Positions 18,388 through 27,858 of a stretch of DNA of 64,000 nucleotides are shown one piece after another. This DNA comes from Kushneria sinocarnis (GTDB lineage Bacteria > Pseudomonadota > Gammaproteobacteria > Pseudomonadales > Halomonadaceae). Position 1 is the stretch's first letter; each line of letters starts with the position of its first letter. The DNA lies in assembly GCF_003633775.1 (NCBI RefSeq), contig NZ_RBIN01000005.1:186001-250000 (forward strand). The letters run 5' to 3'. A program made the position numbers and the translations under genes. Below the pieces are notes generated by a model. The model did not search any database, had not been told where the DNA came from, and was given only the letters and a program-made list of their open reading frames with translations.

Positions 18388-19389
18388 ATGATCAGGATTC
18401 TGTTAACCGGCCTGGCTGTCATGGTCGGTACACTGGGTATCACTTCTGAAACACTCGCCGACTACCCGGAACGCAATATTGAAGGCATCATTCAATGGGG
18501 CGCAGGAGGCGCAACCGACAATGTGGCCAGAAGCCTGACACCCCATGTCGAAAAGGCTCTGGACACGGATATCGTGCTGAACAATCGCCCCGGAGGCACC
18601 GGCGTCATCGGCATGAACGCCGTCATGCACAAACCGGCCAACGGCTATACCCTGCTTTATGGTGCAGAAAACCCCCAGCTCTATCCCGTTCTGGATCTGG
18701 CCAGTTACGATTACAGCGACATGACACCGATCAACATCATCGGTCAGGGCCTGGTTGTCATCGCTGCTCCAGCCGACAAGGACTGGGATAATCTCGGTGA
18801 TCTGCTCGATTACGCCCATCAGCATCCCGGAGAGCTGAGAATGGGCAGTACGGGCAAGGGTGGTCTGCCGGATACGGTTCTTGCCATGATCAATTCGGTC
18901 GATAGCCTGGATGTCCGTAATGTCACATTCGGTGGCGATGGTCCGGGCATTACTGCCCTGCTGGGGGGACATATCGATTTCATGCCACTCAGTCTTGCCG
19001 GAGCCCAGGAGCAGATAGAGGCTGGCCGACTCAAGCCTTTGGCAGTTGTAGCCAAGGAGCCGGTGGATGCTCTTCCGGATGCACCCCCCATTACCCAGGC
19101 ACTGCCTGAAATGGAGAGTTATTTACCCTGGGGGCCTTTCTGGGCTGTATCCGTGCACAAGGATACACCTGATCAGATCGTAAAGACCCTGTCTGAAGCC
19201 TATCGGAAGGGAGTTGCCAATCGCGAGTTCCAGCAATTCCTGAAAAACAACGGGGCCGAGCCTCTCAATCTGCAGGGTGAGGAGGCCAGGGATTTCCTGA
19301 AGAACTGGCAATCCGTTACAGCCTGGGCACTGGAGAATGCAGGCTCGGCAAAGGTTTCTCCCGAGGAACTCGGCATCCCCAAACCCTGA
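18388..19389 (+). CDS. tctC: Tripartite tricarboxylate transporter substrate-binding protein (TctC/Bug family)
   Basis: A periplasmic receptor of 333 residues with a signal peptide of about 24 residues ending near LADYP. It has the Bug-family start YPERNIEGIIQWGAGGATDNVARSL and the conserved second-domain segments seen in TctC. A strong AAGGGGGGAG ribosome site precedes it. It heads a tctC-tctB-tctA operon; a 9-bp hairpin right after its stop may stabilize its part of the message. The 291-bp upstream gap is AT-rich and probably holds the promoter. The ligand is unknown; quiC after the permeases suggests quinate, shikimate or dehydroshikimate. Confidence 0.88.
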   Translation: MIRILLTGLAVMVGTLGITSETLADYPERNIEGIIQWGAGGATDNVARSLTPHVEKALDTDIVLNNRPGGTGVIGMNAVMHKPANGYTLLYGAENPQLYPVLDLASYDYSDMTPINIIGQGLVVIAAPADKDWDNLGDLLDYAHQHPGELRMGSTGKGGLPDTVLAMINSVDSLDVRNVTFGGDGPGITALLGGHIDFMPLSLAGAQEQIEAGRLKPLAVVAKEPVDALPDAPPITQALPEMESYLPWGPFWAVSVHKDTPDQIVKTLSEAYRKGVANREFQQFLKNNGAEPLNLQGEEARDFLKNWQSVTAWALENAGSAKVSPEELGIPKP

Positions 19390-19410
19390 ATTCAATCCCT
19401 GATATTCACC

Positions 19411-19437
19411 ATGGCGGCCCGTAATGAAGGCCGCCAT
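19411..19437 (+). repeat. Hairpin between tctC and tctB
   Basis: A perfect 9-bp stem, ATGGCGGCC with GGCCGCCAT, and a 9-base loop, without a T-run. Such hairpins after the binding-protein gene often protect the upstream message or attenuate read-through so that the receptor exceeds the permeases; the role here is inferred. Confidence 0.6.
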
Positions 19438-19451
19438 ATCAGGAGTATGGC

Positions 19452-19922
19452 ATGTCACAGGAAAAGTTACTCAAGCCAGGAGAGCGAACTTTCAACCTCC
19501 TGTTACTCGTTCTCAGTGCAGGTGTTCTATATGAAGCCTATCAGATTTCCGGGTTTGACCTGCTGAACGCCCCCGGGGCCTTTCCACTGATATTGGGCAT
19601 GATCATGATCATCGCCATGCTGGTCATTCTTGCCGAACAGCGTCACCGATCCGGCACGGCTACCAGCGGGGTCGGCAACGCCGCAAAACAGTTCATTCAG
19701 TGTTGCTGCCCCCGGGAAATGACCGTTTTCACGGCAATGGCAATCATCTACCTGGCATTGCTGCACCCCCTGGGTTTCCTGCCAGCCACGATACTCTTCC
19801 TGTTCCTGTCACAACTCTATCTACGCAGTGGGAAAATGATGGCATCGGGCATTATCACGATCATTACAACAATAGTGATATACGCCCTGTTCAAGATTAT
19901 CTTCCAGGTTTATCTGCCCTGA
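19452..19922 (+). CDS. tctB: Tripartite tricarboxylate transporter small subunit (TctB)
   Basis: A membrane protein of 156 residues with four hydrophobic segments, typical of TctB: LLLLVLSAGVLYEAYQISGF at the first helix and HPLGFLPATILFLF in the third. It forms the permease with TctA. It starts 62 bases after tctC and ends 18 bases before tctA. Confidence 0.85.
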   Translation: MSQEKLLKPGERTFNLLLLVLSAGVLYEAYQISGFDLLNAPGAFPLILGMIMIIAMLVILAEQRHRSGTATSGVGNAAKQFIQCCCPREMTVFTAMAIIYLALLHPLGFLPATILFLFLSQLYLRSGKMMASGIITIITTIVIYALFKIIFQVYLP

Positions 19923-19940
19923 AATCACAAGGAGATTACC

Positions 19941-21437
19941 GTGCCCGAGACGGTTAGCTACTTCCTGATGGCCTGGACCGATCCCTCGCTACTGCTATTG
20001 ACAGCTGCAGGCACCCTGGCCGGTATTTATGTCGGCGCACTTCCCGGCCTTTCGGTCACCATGGCAACCTCCATCCTGATCTCCTTCACCTTTGCCTGGG
20101 ATATCAATCAGGCCCTGGCATTGATCGTGGGTATTTACTGTGGTGGCGTCTACGGCGGATCGCGCACGGCCATCCTGCTCAATATTCCCGGTGCTCCCTC
20201 AGCTGTCGCCACCTCCTTTGACGGCTATCCGCTTGCCCAGAGAGGCGAAGTCGGTCAGGCCATCGGCCTGAGCACGGTCATGTCGGTGATCGGCGGTCTG
20301 ATTGGCGTGCTGGTGCTGGCCAGTGTTGCCCCTTTCCTTGCCGAAATGTCACTGCAATTCGCACCCCGGGATTATTTCCTGATTGCAGGTCTGGGCCTAT
20401 TGCTGGTAGGCAGCCTGTCAGCGCAGTCCCTGGCACGGGGCATCTTCGCAGCAGCACTGGGAGGCGTGATCGGGTTAATCGGGCTCGATCCGGTGACTGC
20501 CGAGCCACGTTTCACACTCGGCTTCACGAATCTGATGGGCGGGATCCACTATGTGGTCGTCATGATCGGCATGTTCGGCGTCGCCGAAGCCCTGTTTCAG
20601 CTTCATCAGCTCAATGCCGAAACCGTACGCCAGAAGGTGGACCGGATCGTGCCCTCGCTGAATCTGGTGCTCAAGTTCCTGCCCCTGTCGATCCGCACTT
20701 CCATCATCGGAGTCATTGTTGGCGCACTGCCCGGCACAGGAGGCGATATCGCCTCGCTGTTTGCCTACGATCATGCCAAAAGAAGTGTCAAGAACCCTGC
20801 CCAACCCTTCGGCAAGGGGGCCTATGAAGGCCTGGTCGCCCCCGAAACCGCCAACAATGCAGCCGTGGGCGGCGCTTATGTGCCGATGCTGACTCTGGGC
20901 ATGCCGGGTGATGCGGTAACCGCCATCATCATCGGAGCACTGGTCATCCACGGGCTCAATCCCGGACCGATGCTGATGATCCAGACCCCTCATATCTTCT
21001 GGTTTACCGTCGGCAATCTGGTGCTGGCCAACCTCTTCCTGCTGATATTCGGTCTGACCGGCATCAGGATCTTTGCCCGGATCGTGGAGCTGCCCCGAGC
21101 CATACTGATTCCCACCATCATGGTGCTCTGTGTTGTCGGCACCTATTCCCTCAACAGCAGCATGACGGAAGTCTACTGGATGCTGGGCTTCGGCCTGGTC
21201 GGCTATTTCATGAAAATCTACGGCTTTCAGATGGGCCCCGTTATCCTCGGCGTCATTCTCGGCCCGCTGATGGACAAGAGCTATCGCCAAGCGATGTCAT
21301 CGGTAGGCAATGATGGCACTGCCTTTCTGCTGGATCTGGTTACCAATCCGCTATCGCTGATACTGACCAGCGCAGTGATTCTGCTGCTGCTTTCCAATAC
21401 TCCCCTGCGCCGTGTCCTGTCACGCCGGAGCCGCTGA
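19941..21437 (+). CDS. tctA: Tripartite tricarboxylate transporter large subunit (TctA)
   Basis: A permease of 498 residues, the normal size for TctA, with about twelve hydrophobic segments. Conserved parts are GALPGLSVTMA near residue 33, CGGVYGGSRTAILLNIPGAP, and GALPGTGGDIASLFAYDHAKR in the second half-repeat. The start is a GTG preceded by AAGGAG. It works with TctB and the TctC receptor as a secondary transporter for carboxylates. Confidence 0.92.
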   Translation: MPETVSYFLMAWTDPSLLLLTAAGTLAGIYVGALPGLSVTMATSILISFTFAWDINQALALIVGIYCGGVYGGSRTAILLNIPGAPSAVATSFDGYPLAQRGEVGQAIGLSTVMSVIGGLIGVLVLASVAPFLAEMSLQFAPRDYFLIAGLGLLLVGSLSAQSLARGIFAAALGGVIGLIGLDPVTAEPRFTLGFTNLMGGIHYVVVMIGMFGVAEALFQLHQLNAETVRQKVDRIVPSLNLVLKFLPLSIRTSIIGVIVGALPGTGGDIASLFAYDHAKRSVKNPAQPFGKGAYEGLVAPETANNAAVGGAYVPMLTLGMPGDAVTAIIIGALVIHGLNPGPMLMIQTPHIFWFTVGNLVLANLFLLIFGLTGIRIFARIVELPRAILIPTIMVLCVVGTYSLNSSMTEVYWMLGFGLVGYFMKIYGFQMGPVILGVILGPLMDKSYRQAMSSVGNDGTAFLLDLVTNPLSLILTSAVILLLLSNTPLRRVLSRRSR

Positions 21438-21599
21438 TGATATTGCAAGAAGGGACATCGCTGGCAGCCGCTCGCTTTTATTTCCCTGCCCTTTCTGCTG
21501 CTGATGCTTCGGACCGGCTGATACGGCAGGCAGGCCTGCTCGAGCTGCATCAGATTCAGGTCAACTGTACAGATCACTACTCTCGCGGAAGGAGGTGAC

Positions 21600-23465
21600 A
21601 TGCGCGCAATAGCAACCGTATCCATCAGTGGCGATCTTTCAGACAAACTCGAGGCCATTGCGCGAGCAGGCTTCGAGGGGGTCGAGATCTTTGAAAATGA
21701 TCTGCTCTCATGGGGCGGGACCCCGGAAGAAGTCCGTGAACTTGCACAATCACTGGGGCTTAAGATCATTGCGCTGCAGCCGTTTCGTGACTTCGAGGCC
21801 ATGCCGGAACCACAACGAACGCGCAACCTCGAACGCGCCGAGCGCAAGTTCGAATTGATGAAGGCGCTGGGCACCGATTTCCTGCTGGTGTGCAGCAATA
21901 CTTCCAATCACGCCGTCGATGATCCCGAGCGGGCAGCGGCCGATCTGAGGGAGATGGCCGAACGGGCCCAGGCACACGGCTTGCGCATCGGCTTCGAAGC
22001 CCTGGCCTGGGGCCGTCACATCTCGGACTATCGCGATGCCTGGGATATCGTGCAGCGTGCCGATCATCCGGCGCTTGGCCTGGTACTGGACAGCTTCCAT
22101 ACCCTGGCGCTTGATCTGCCGACCGACCCCATCGCTGCTATACCGGGGGAGCGTATCTTTCTCGTGCAGCTGGCGGATGCACCCGTAATGGACATGGACG
22201 TGCTCAGCTGGAGCCGTCACCACCGCTGTTTCCCCGGGCAGGGGCGCTTTTCCATGGCAAGCTTCATGCAGGCTCTGGCCGACACCGGTTACAACGGGCC
22301 ACTCTCGCACGAGATCTTCAACGACAGTTTCCGAGCCGCTCCGCCGCGTGAAACGGCTCTGGATGGCATGCGCTCCCTGATCCTGATGGAGAACATGGCC
22401 GAACACAGCCCCTTCTTTCAATCATTACCCTCGCCGCCGGTCTGCGATGGTGTGCACTTCATGGAATTCACCCTCGATGAGGAGAGTGCCGCGCCACTGT
22501 CACACTGGCTGGCGGCCATGGGCTTTTGCCGGATCGGTCGTCACCGCTCCAAGAACATCGATCTCTGGCAGCAGGGGGACATGCATGTGGTACTCAACTT
22601 CGAAACGGACAGCTTCGCCCATACCTATCGCCTGATTCATGGCATCTCGGTGTGTGCCATGGGCTTTCGCGTCAACGACCCCGAACTGGTGATGGCCCGC
22701 GCCAGCGCCTTTCAGGCCCGCTCCTACTCCGGCCCGATCGGTGCAGGCGAACTGAAGATCCCCGCACTGCGTGGTATCGAGGGCAGCCTGATCTATCTGG
22801 TCGATCCGGAAACGGCACGTGACAGGCAATGGCGTACCGATTTCGAGCTGTCGGCCCATGACGAGCAGCCGGATGCAGGGCTGGCCCGTATCGACCATAT
22901 TTCTCAGGTCATGCCAAGTACCCAGTTGCTGAGCTGGCAGCTGTTCTACAAGACCATCTTCGACTTCGAGGCCGGCAGTGAGCATGAACTGGCAGACCCC
23001 CGCGGACTGGTGCTCAGCCAGGCCATGACCAGCCGGGATGGCACCATCCGGCTGCCCCTCAATGCTTCCCAGGCCACTGAAACACTGCCGGGACGCTTTC
23101 AGGCGGAGCACAAGGGTGGAGTACAGCAGATAGCACTGGCCACCGAGGATATCTTCGCGACCGTTGATCAGCTGATAGCCAATGGCCTCCCCCTGCTCGA
23201 CATCCCCGCCAACTACTACGATGACCTGGCGGCTCGCATGGACATGGATCCGGAGCTGTTACAAGCCATGCAGGATCGCAATATTCTTTATGATCGCAAC
23301 GAGGATGGCGAGTTCTTCCAGGCTTATACGCCACTGTTTGCCGATCGGTTCTATTTCGAAATCCTCGAACGACGGGGCAACTATCAGCAGTTCGGGGCAG
23401 TCAATGCCCCCATCCGTCTGGCAGCCCAGTCCCGGCAGGTGAGTCAGTCCGGATCACGCAGGTAA
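21600..23465 (+). CDS. quiC: 3-dehydroshikimate dehydratase fused to an HPPD-like domain (QuiC)
   Basis: A protein of 621 residues. Residues 1 to about 270 are a sugar-phosphate-isomerase-like TIM barrel (ARAGFEGVEIFENDLL, LGLVLDSFHTL, DTGYNGPLSHEIFND), the dehydratase that makes protocatechuate from 3-dehydroshikimate. Residues about 285-605 resemble 4-hydroxyphenylpyruvate dioxygenase. Of the three expected metal ligands, H433 (IDHIS) and E587 (FEILERRG) are in place, but the middle histidine is Q510 (GVQQIAL), so the second domain is probably not an active dioxygenase. A GGAAGGAGGTGAC ribosome site precedes the ATG. The N-terminal domain has a separate paralogue at 38595-39407. Confidence 0.9.
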   Translation: MRAIATVSISGDLSDKLEAIARAGFEGVEIFENDLLSWGGTPEEVRELAQSLGLKIIALQPFRDFEAMPEPQRTRNLERAERKFELMKALGTDFLLVCSNTSNHAVDDPERAAADLREMAERAQAHGLRIGFEALAWGRHISDYRDAWDIVQRADHPALGLVLDSFHTLALDLPTDPIAAIPGERIFLVQLADAPVMDMDVLSWSRHHRCFPGQGRFSMASFMQALADTGYNGPLSHEIFNDSFRAAPPRETALDGMRSLILMENMAEHSPFFQSLPSPPVCDGVHFMEFTLDEESAAPLSHWLAAMGFCRIGRHRSKNIDLWQQGDMHVVLNFETDSFAHTYRLIHGISVCAMGFRVNDPELVMARASAFQARSYSGPIGAGELKIPALRGIEGSLIYLVDPETARDRQWRTDFELSAHDEQPDAGLARIDHISQVMPSTQLLSWQLFYKTIFDFEAGSEHELADPRGLVLSQAMTSRDGTIRLPLNASQATETLPGRFQAEHKGGVQQIALATEDIFATVDQLIANGLPLLDIPANYYDDLAARMDMDPELLQAMQDRNILYDRNEDGEFFQAYTPLFADRFYFEILERRGNYQQFGAVNAPIRLAAQSRQVSQSGSRR

Positions 23466-23669
23466 GGCCAGGCCCAGCTCGCGCAGCGGCGGGCCTGACC
23501 GCTGGTGCGCGAGCCCTCCTTGTGAGCCGGCGGCTCGGATTTCATCATGCAACCCTTGAACGCCAGCTCGCCTTTCTGGTGCGCCACCAGGAAGCTCATC
23601 AGCGTCGAGGACACTACCCGCCGGAACGGGCTCACTACCTGCTGCTGCTCGAGGCGCAAGCGCCGCAAT

Positions 23670-23700
23670 AAAAAACGGCCCGCACCAGGGGTGCGGGCCG
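23670..23700 (-). terminator. Rho-independent terminator of ppsA
   Basis: Read on the minus strand: CGGCCCGCAC, a 5-base loop, GTGCGGGCCG and then six Ts (A-run at 23670-23675 on the plus strand). The stem is a perfect 10 bp and lies 28 bp after the ppsA stop. Confidence 0.93.
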
Positions 23701-23727
23701 GCGGTGGGCCGAGCCGGTCGGCCGGGG

Positions 23728-26163
23728 TTACCGGGAGAGCGCCGGATCGGCTGCGGTGCCCGGCGCGGCCTGTCCGCCCGGAGCTGCCACCTGTTCGCCC
23801 AGGGCAAGCCAGGTCGGCAGCACGGTGTCGGGGTTGAGCGAGAGGCTGTCGATGCCCTGGGCCATCAGCCAGGCCGCGAAATCGGGATAGTCCGACGGCC
23901 CCTGGCCACAGATGCCGACATACTTGCCGTGGCGCTTCGCCGCAGCAATCGCCATGGTCAGCAGCGCCTTCACCGCCTCGTTGCGTTCGTCGAACTGCTC
24001 GGAGACGGTGCCCGAGTCGCGATCCAGCCCTAGGGTGAGCTGGGTCATGTCGTTGGAACCGATCGAGAAGCCGTCGAAGTACTCGAGGAACTGATCGGCC
24101 AGCAGGGCATTGGAGGGCAGCTCGCACATCATGATCACGCGCAGCCCGTTCTCGCCGCGCGAAAGCCCCTGTTCGCCCAGTACCTCGCTGACACCGCGCG
24201 CATCCTCGAGTGTGCGCACGAACGGGATCATGATCTCGACATTGGTCAGCCCCATGGTATCCCGCACTCGCTTCACCGCCTGACACTCCAGCGCAAAGGC
24301 CTCGCGGAACTCCGGCGACACATAGCGGCCCGCGCCGCGAAAGCCCAGCATCGGGTTCTCTTCATGCGGCTCGTACTGCTCGCCGCCGACCAGGTTGGCG
24401 TACTCGTTGGTCTTGAAATCGGACAGCCGCACGATCACCCGCTGCGGCCAGAACGCCGCGGCCAGCGTCGCCATGCCTTCGGTCAGCCGGGCCACGTAGA
24501 ACTCCACCGGATCGTCGTAGCCGGCGATCCGGCGACGGATCTCGGCCTGCAGCTCGGGAGACTGCCGGTCGAACTCCAGTGCCGCGCGCGGATGGATGCC
24601 GATCATGCGGTTGATGATGAACTCCAGTCGCGCCAGTCCGATGCCCTCGTTGGGCAGGGTGGCGAAGTCGAAGGCGCGATCGGGGTTGCCCACATTCATC
24701 ATCAGCTTCAGCGGCAGCTCGGGCAGATCATCGATGGCGGCACTCTTCACCTCGAATGCGAGTTCGCCCTCGTAGATATAGCCGGTATCGCCCTCGGCGC
24801 AGGAGACCGTCACCCGGTCGGTACGCGCCAGCCGCTCGGTCGCGTCGCCGCAGCCGACCACCGCCGGAATACCCAGCTCGCGGGCGATGATCGCCGCATG
24901 GCAGGTGCGCCCGCCGCGGTTGGTGACGATCGCCGAGGCCCGCTTCATGATCGGCTCCCAGTCCGGGTCGGTCATGTCGGTGACCAGCACATCGCCCTGT
25001 TCGACGCGATGCATCTCGCTGATGTCGTCAATGATCTTCACGGCCCCGGCGCCGATGCGCTGGCCGATGGCCCGGCCCTCGGCCAGCAGCGGGCCGCGTG
25101 CGGAAAGCTGGTAGCGCTCCATCACCTGCTGGCGCGAGCGCACCGTCTCCGGTCGTGCCTGGACGATGAAGAGCTCGCCGCTGCGGCCATCCTTCGCCCA
25201 TTCGATATCCATCGGCCGGCCGTAGTGCTGCTCGATCAGCACGGCCTGGCGGGCCAGCGACTCGATATCTGCGTCATCGAGACAGAAACGCTGACGCTGG
25301 GCCTCGGGCACCGGCTCGATGCGCACCTGCCTGCCGTGCTCGCGGTCATCGGCGTAGACCATCCGCTCGGCCTTGGAGCCCAGGCTGCGGCGTACCACCG
25401 CCGGTCTGTCGGCGGCCAGGGTCGGCTTGTGCACATAGAACTCGTCGGGATTGACGGCGCCCTGGACCACCATTTCGCCCAGCCCCCAGGCGGCGGTCAC
25501 GAACACCACCTGGTCGAAGCCGGACTCGGTGTCGATGGTGAACATCACCCCCGAGCTCGCCTGGTCGGAGCGCACCATGCGCTGCACTCCGGCGGAGAGC
25601 GACACTTCCTTGTGATCGAAGCCCTGATGCACCCGATAGGAGATCGCCCGATCGTTGAACAGCGAAGCGAACACATGCTTGATCGCCAGCCGGATGGCCT
25701 CGAGCCCCTCGACATTGAGGAAGGTCTCCTGCTGGCCGGCGAAGGACGCCTCGGGCATGTCCTCGGCCGTGGCCGAGGAGCGCACCGCGAACGAGGCCCC
25801 GGGGTTGTCCGCTTCCAGCCGGGCGCAGGCCTCGGCAATGGCGTCATCGAGTGCCGCCGGAAAGGGCGTGTCGATGATCCACTGCCGAATGCGTGCCCCG
25901 GCATCGGCCAGCGCCCGGGTATCCTCGATATCGGTCTCATCGAGCAGGGCGTGGATGCGCTGATCCACGCCACTCTGTTCAAGGAAACGGCGCCACGCTG
26001 CCGCGGTGGTCGCGAATCCTCCGGGAACCCGCACCCCCACATCCTTCAGATTGGCGATCATTTCCCCCAGGGAAGCATTCTTGCCGCCGACCCGATCGAC
26101 GTCACTCATGCCTACTTCGTGGTACCAGACCACATCCTTGTCGTTAACTTTACGAGTTGTCAT
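23728..26163 (-). CDS. ppsA: Phosphoenolpyruvate synthase
   Basis: A protein of 811 residues that makes PEP from pyruvate and ATP at the start of gluconeogenesis, which is needed when aromatic acids are the carbon source. The order is an ATP-grasp nucleotide domain ([12 protein letters not shown] at the start, [21 protein letters not shown]), the phosphohistidine domain with H422 in [15 protein letters not shown], and a PEP-utilizing TIM barrel ([19 protein letters not shown]). The frame runs 12 codons further upstream, but the ATG at 26163 is preferred by comparison with other PpsA starts. It is divergent from its regulator ppsR and ends in a strong terminator. Confidence 0.95.
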   Translation of the reverse strand: MTTRKVNDKDVVWYHEVGMSDVDRVGGKNASLGEMIANLKDVGVRVPGGFATTAAAWRRFLEQSGVDQRIHALLDETDIEDTRALADAGARIRQWIIDTPFPAALDDAIAEACARLEADNPGASFAVRSSATAEDMPEASFAGQQETFLNVEGLEAIRLAIKHVFASLFNDRAISYRVHQGFDHKEVSLSAGVQRMVRSDQASSGVMFTIDTESGFDQVVFVTAAWGLGEMVVQGAVNPDEFYVHKPTLAADRPAVVRRSLGSKAERMVYADDREHGRQVRIEPVPEAQRQRFCLDDADIESLARQAVLIEQHYGRPMDIEWAKDGRSGELFIVQARPETVRSRQQVMERYQLSARGPLLAEGRAIGQRIGAGAVKIIDDISEMHRVEQGDVLVTDMTDPDWEPIMKRASAIVTNRGGRTCHAAIIARELGIPAVVGCGDATERLARTDRVTVSCAEGDTGYIYEGELAFEVKSAAIDDLPELPLKLMMNVGNPDRAFDFATLPNEGIGLARLEFIINRMIGIHPRAALEFDRQSPELQAEIRRRIAGYDDPVEFYVARLTEGMATLAAAFWPQRVIVRLSDFKTNEYANLVGGEQYEPHEENPMLGFRGAGRYVSPEFREAFALECQAVKRVRDTMGLTNVEIMIPFVRTLEDARGVSEVLGEQGLSRGENGLRVIMMCELPSNALLADQFLEYFDGFSIGSNDMTQLTLGLDRDSGTVSEQFDERNEAVKALLTMAIAAAKRHGKYVGICGQGPSDYPDFAAWLMAQGIDSLSLNPDTVLPTWLALGEQVAAPGGQAAPGTAADPALSR

Positions 26164-26555
26164 GGCGTCTCTCTCTCGACAGGCTCTCTCGACAGCCATA
26201 TTCGAATCGGTATCGTCGTTTTTTTACGGGCATTGCGGGGCACTTCATGGCGGCGGCATTGCCCCGTCCCTGGCAGCCCCGATGCCCGCACAAGGCTAGC
26301 GTTTTTCGAGCCACTACAATAGTCTGATCTGATCTTTTAACGGCTAACAAGCTTTTGAAATACTACTACATTTTATTAGACCTCAATGCCCGTCACGGGC
26401 CGATTTGCGCGCAGTCATTTTTCATTAAGGGCGTGACCAAGCGACACTGATTATCGTCACAGCGACCCTTAAAACCTGCATCAAAAGGACTGAAAAACGA
26501 GCAGATTTCCCGCGCAAAAGACGGAATATCCAGCGTCCTTCGGGGAGCCAACATC
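26164..26555. other. Divergent promoter region ppsA/ppsR
   Basis: 392 bp without a gene. The part nearest ppsR (about 26300-26500) is AT-rich and should hold both promoters. No clear operator palindrome was recognised. Confidence 0.5.
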
Positions 26556-27395
26556 ATGGAGAACGATCAGGTGGGGCAGAAGAATGTCTTCTATATTTCC
26601 GATGGCACGGCGATCACCATGGAGGTGCTGGGGCACGCCGTACTCTCCCAGTTTCCCATCGAATTCGTGCAGAAAACCTACCCTTTCGTGGAGAGCCGGG
26701 AGCGTGCCGAACAGATCCGGGCGCAGATCGACGCCCTGTTCGAGAGCACCGGCGAACGACCGATCGTCTTCCATTCGATCGTCTCCGACGAGATCAAGCG
26801 CATCATTCTGGCCAGTGGCGGCTTCTGTCATGACGTGATCGAATCGCTGATCACGCCGCTGAGCGAAGAGCTCGACATGACCCCCCAGGCCACCCTGCAC
26901 CGGACACACGGCCTGACCCGTCAGAATCTGGCGCGCTACGACGCCCGGATTGCCGCGGTCGAGTATGCGCTGGCGCACGACGACGGCCTGTCGCTGCGCC
27001 AGCTCGACGAAGCGCAGGTGATTCTGGTGGGGGTCTCGCGCTGCGGCAAGACGCCCACCAGTCTCTATCTCGCCCTGCAGTTCGGCCTGCGCGTGGCCAA
27101 CTATCCCTTCATCGCCGAGGACATGACCTCGCTCGACCTGCCCCGGACGCTGCAGCCGTATCGCCAGCGCCTGTTCGGGCTGACCATCAGCCCCGAGCGC
27201 CTCTCGCGGATCCGCACCGAACGGCGCAGCGGCAGCCGCTACGCCTCGCTCCGCCAGTGTCGGCTGGAGCTCGATGAGGTCGAGCAGCTCTTCCGGCGCT
27301 ATCGGATCCCCTGGCTGGATACCACCAACTACTCGGTCGAGGAGATCGCCACCCGGCTGATCGACACGATGGGCATCGACCGCCGGATCTTCTGA
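26556..27395 (+). CDS. ppsR: PEP synthase regulatory protein (bifunctional kinase/pyrophosphorylase)
   Basis: A protein of 279 residues of the DUF299 family, which switches PEP synthase off by ADP-dependent phosphorylation and on again by phosphate-dependent removal. It has the family start [21 protein letters not shown] and the nucleotide loop GVSRCGKT (residues 159-166) followed by TSLYLA. Placement divergent from ppsA is the classic arrangement and confirms the partner. Confidence 0.94.
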   Translation: MENDQVGQKNVFYISDGTAITMEVLGHAVLSQFPIEFVQKTYPFVESRERAEQIRAQIDALFESTGERPIVFHSIVSDEIKRIILASGGFCHDVIESLITPLSEELDMTPQATLHRTHGLTRQNLARYDARIAAVEYALAHDDGLSLRQLDEAQVILVGVSRCGKTPTSLYLALQFGLRVANYPFIAEDMTSLDLPRTLQPYRQRLFGLTISPERLSRIRTERRSGSRYASLRQCRLELDEVEQLFRRYRIPWLDTTNYSVEEIATRLIDTMGIDRRIF

Positions 27396-27422
27396 GCGAA
27401 AGCCCGCTCCCCTCGCACCCGT

Positions 27423-27650
27423 TCAGCGGGCCGAACGCCGCTCGCCCGGCGCCGGCCCGCGAGCGGTCAGCGGCAACCGGGCGCACAGCCGCTCCTTCAG
27501 CGAGGGCGCCGCAATCCGACGGACATCCTGCCAGGCACAGCGGATGGTCCGACCATGAATCTCGACCAGACACTCTTCTCCCAGCCGGCTGAGCGGATGA
27601 ATGCCCTTGCGTTCCAGACGTTCGAGTTCCTGTGGGGTCAGTTCCATCAT
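27423..27650 (-). CDS. Small hypothetical protein, 75 residues
   Basis: A short charged protein that begins MMELTPQELERLERKG and contains CLVEIHGRTIRCAWQDVRRIA. There is no signal peptide or membrane segment. The ATG at 27650 is chosen over a longer start at 27683 because GGGAGG lies eight bases before it. It is convergent with ppsR. The good ribosome site and the orderly amphipathic N terminus support a real gene; the function is unknown. Confidence 0.6.
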   Translation of the reverse strand: MMELTPQELERLERKGIHPLSRLGEECLVEIHGRTIRCAWQDVRRIAAPSLKERLCARLPLTARGPAPGERRSAR

Positions 27651-27858
27651 GTCGAAAACCTCCCGGGTGGTAGAACCCTGCAAGCCGGCAGCCGCGCCTT
27701 CAGTACCGCGCTGCCGGAGACAGTCTGCCCCGCCGTGATGTCGTTTTGATGACGCCAGCCCGGTGAGCGGTGATCAACAGCGGCGCTGTAACACGTCATA
27801 ATGGCCGCCATGCCGGCTACCGCATGCCGGCCGCCGCTCCCTGGGACAAGAGGCCTTC

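Noticed and set aside
23444-23599. Minus-strand ORF of 51 codons (start at 23599) just beyond the ppsA terminator
   Set aside because: It overlaps the end of quiC, has no ribosome site and no recognisable homology. It could be a gene remnant, but the evidence is too weak.
24364-26322. Open frame of 652 codons opposite ppsA
   Set aside because: Antisense shadow in GC-rich sequence; ppsA on the other strand has all catalytic motifs.
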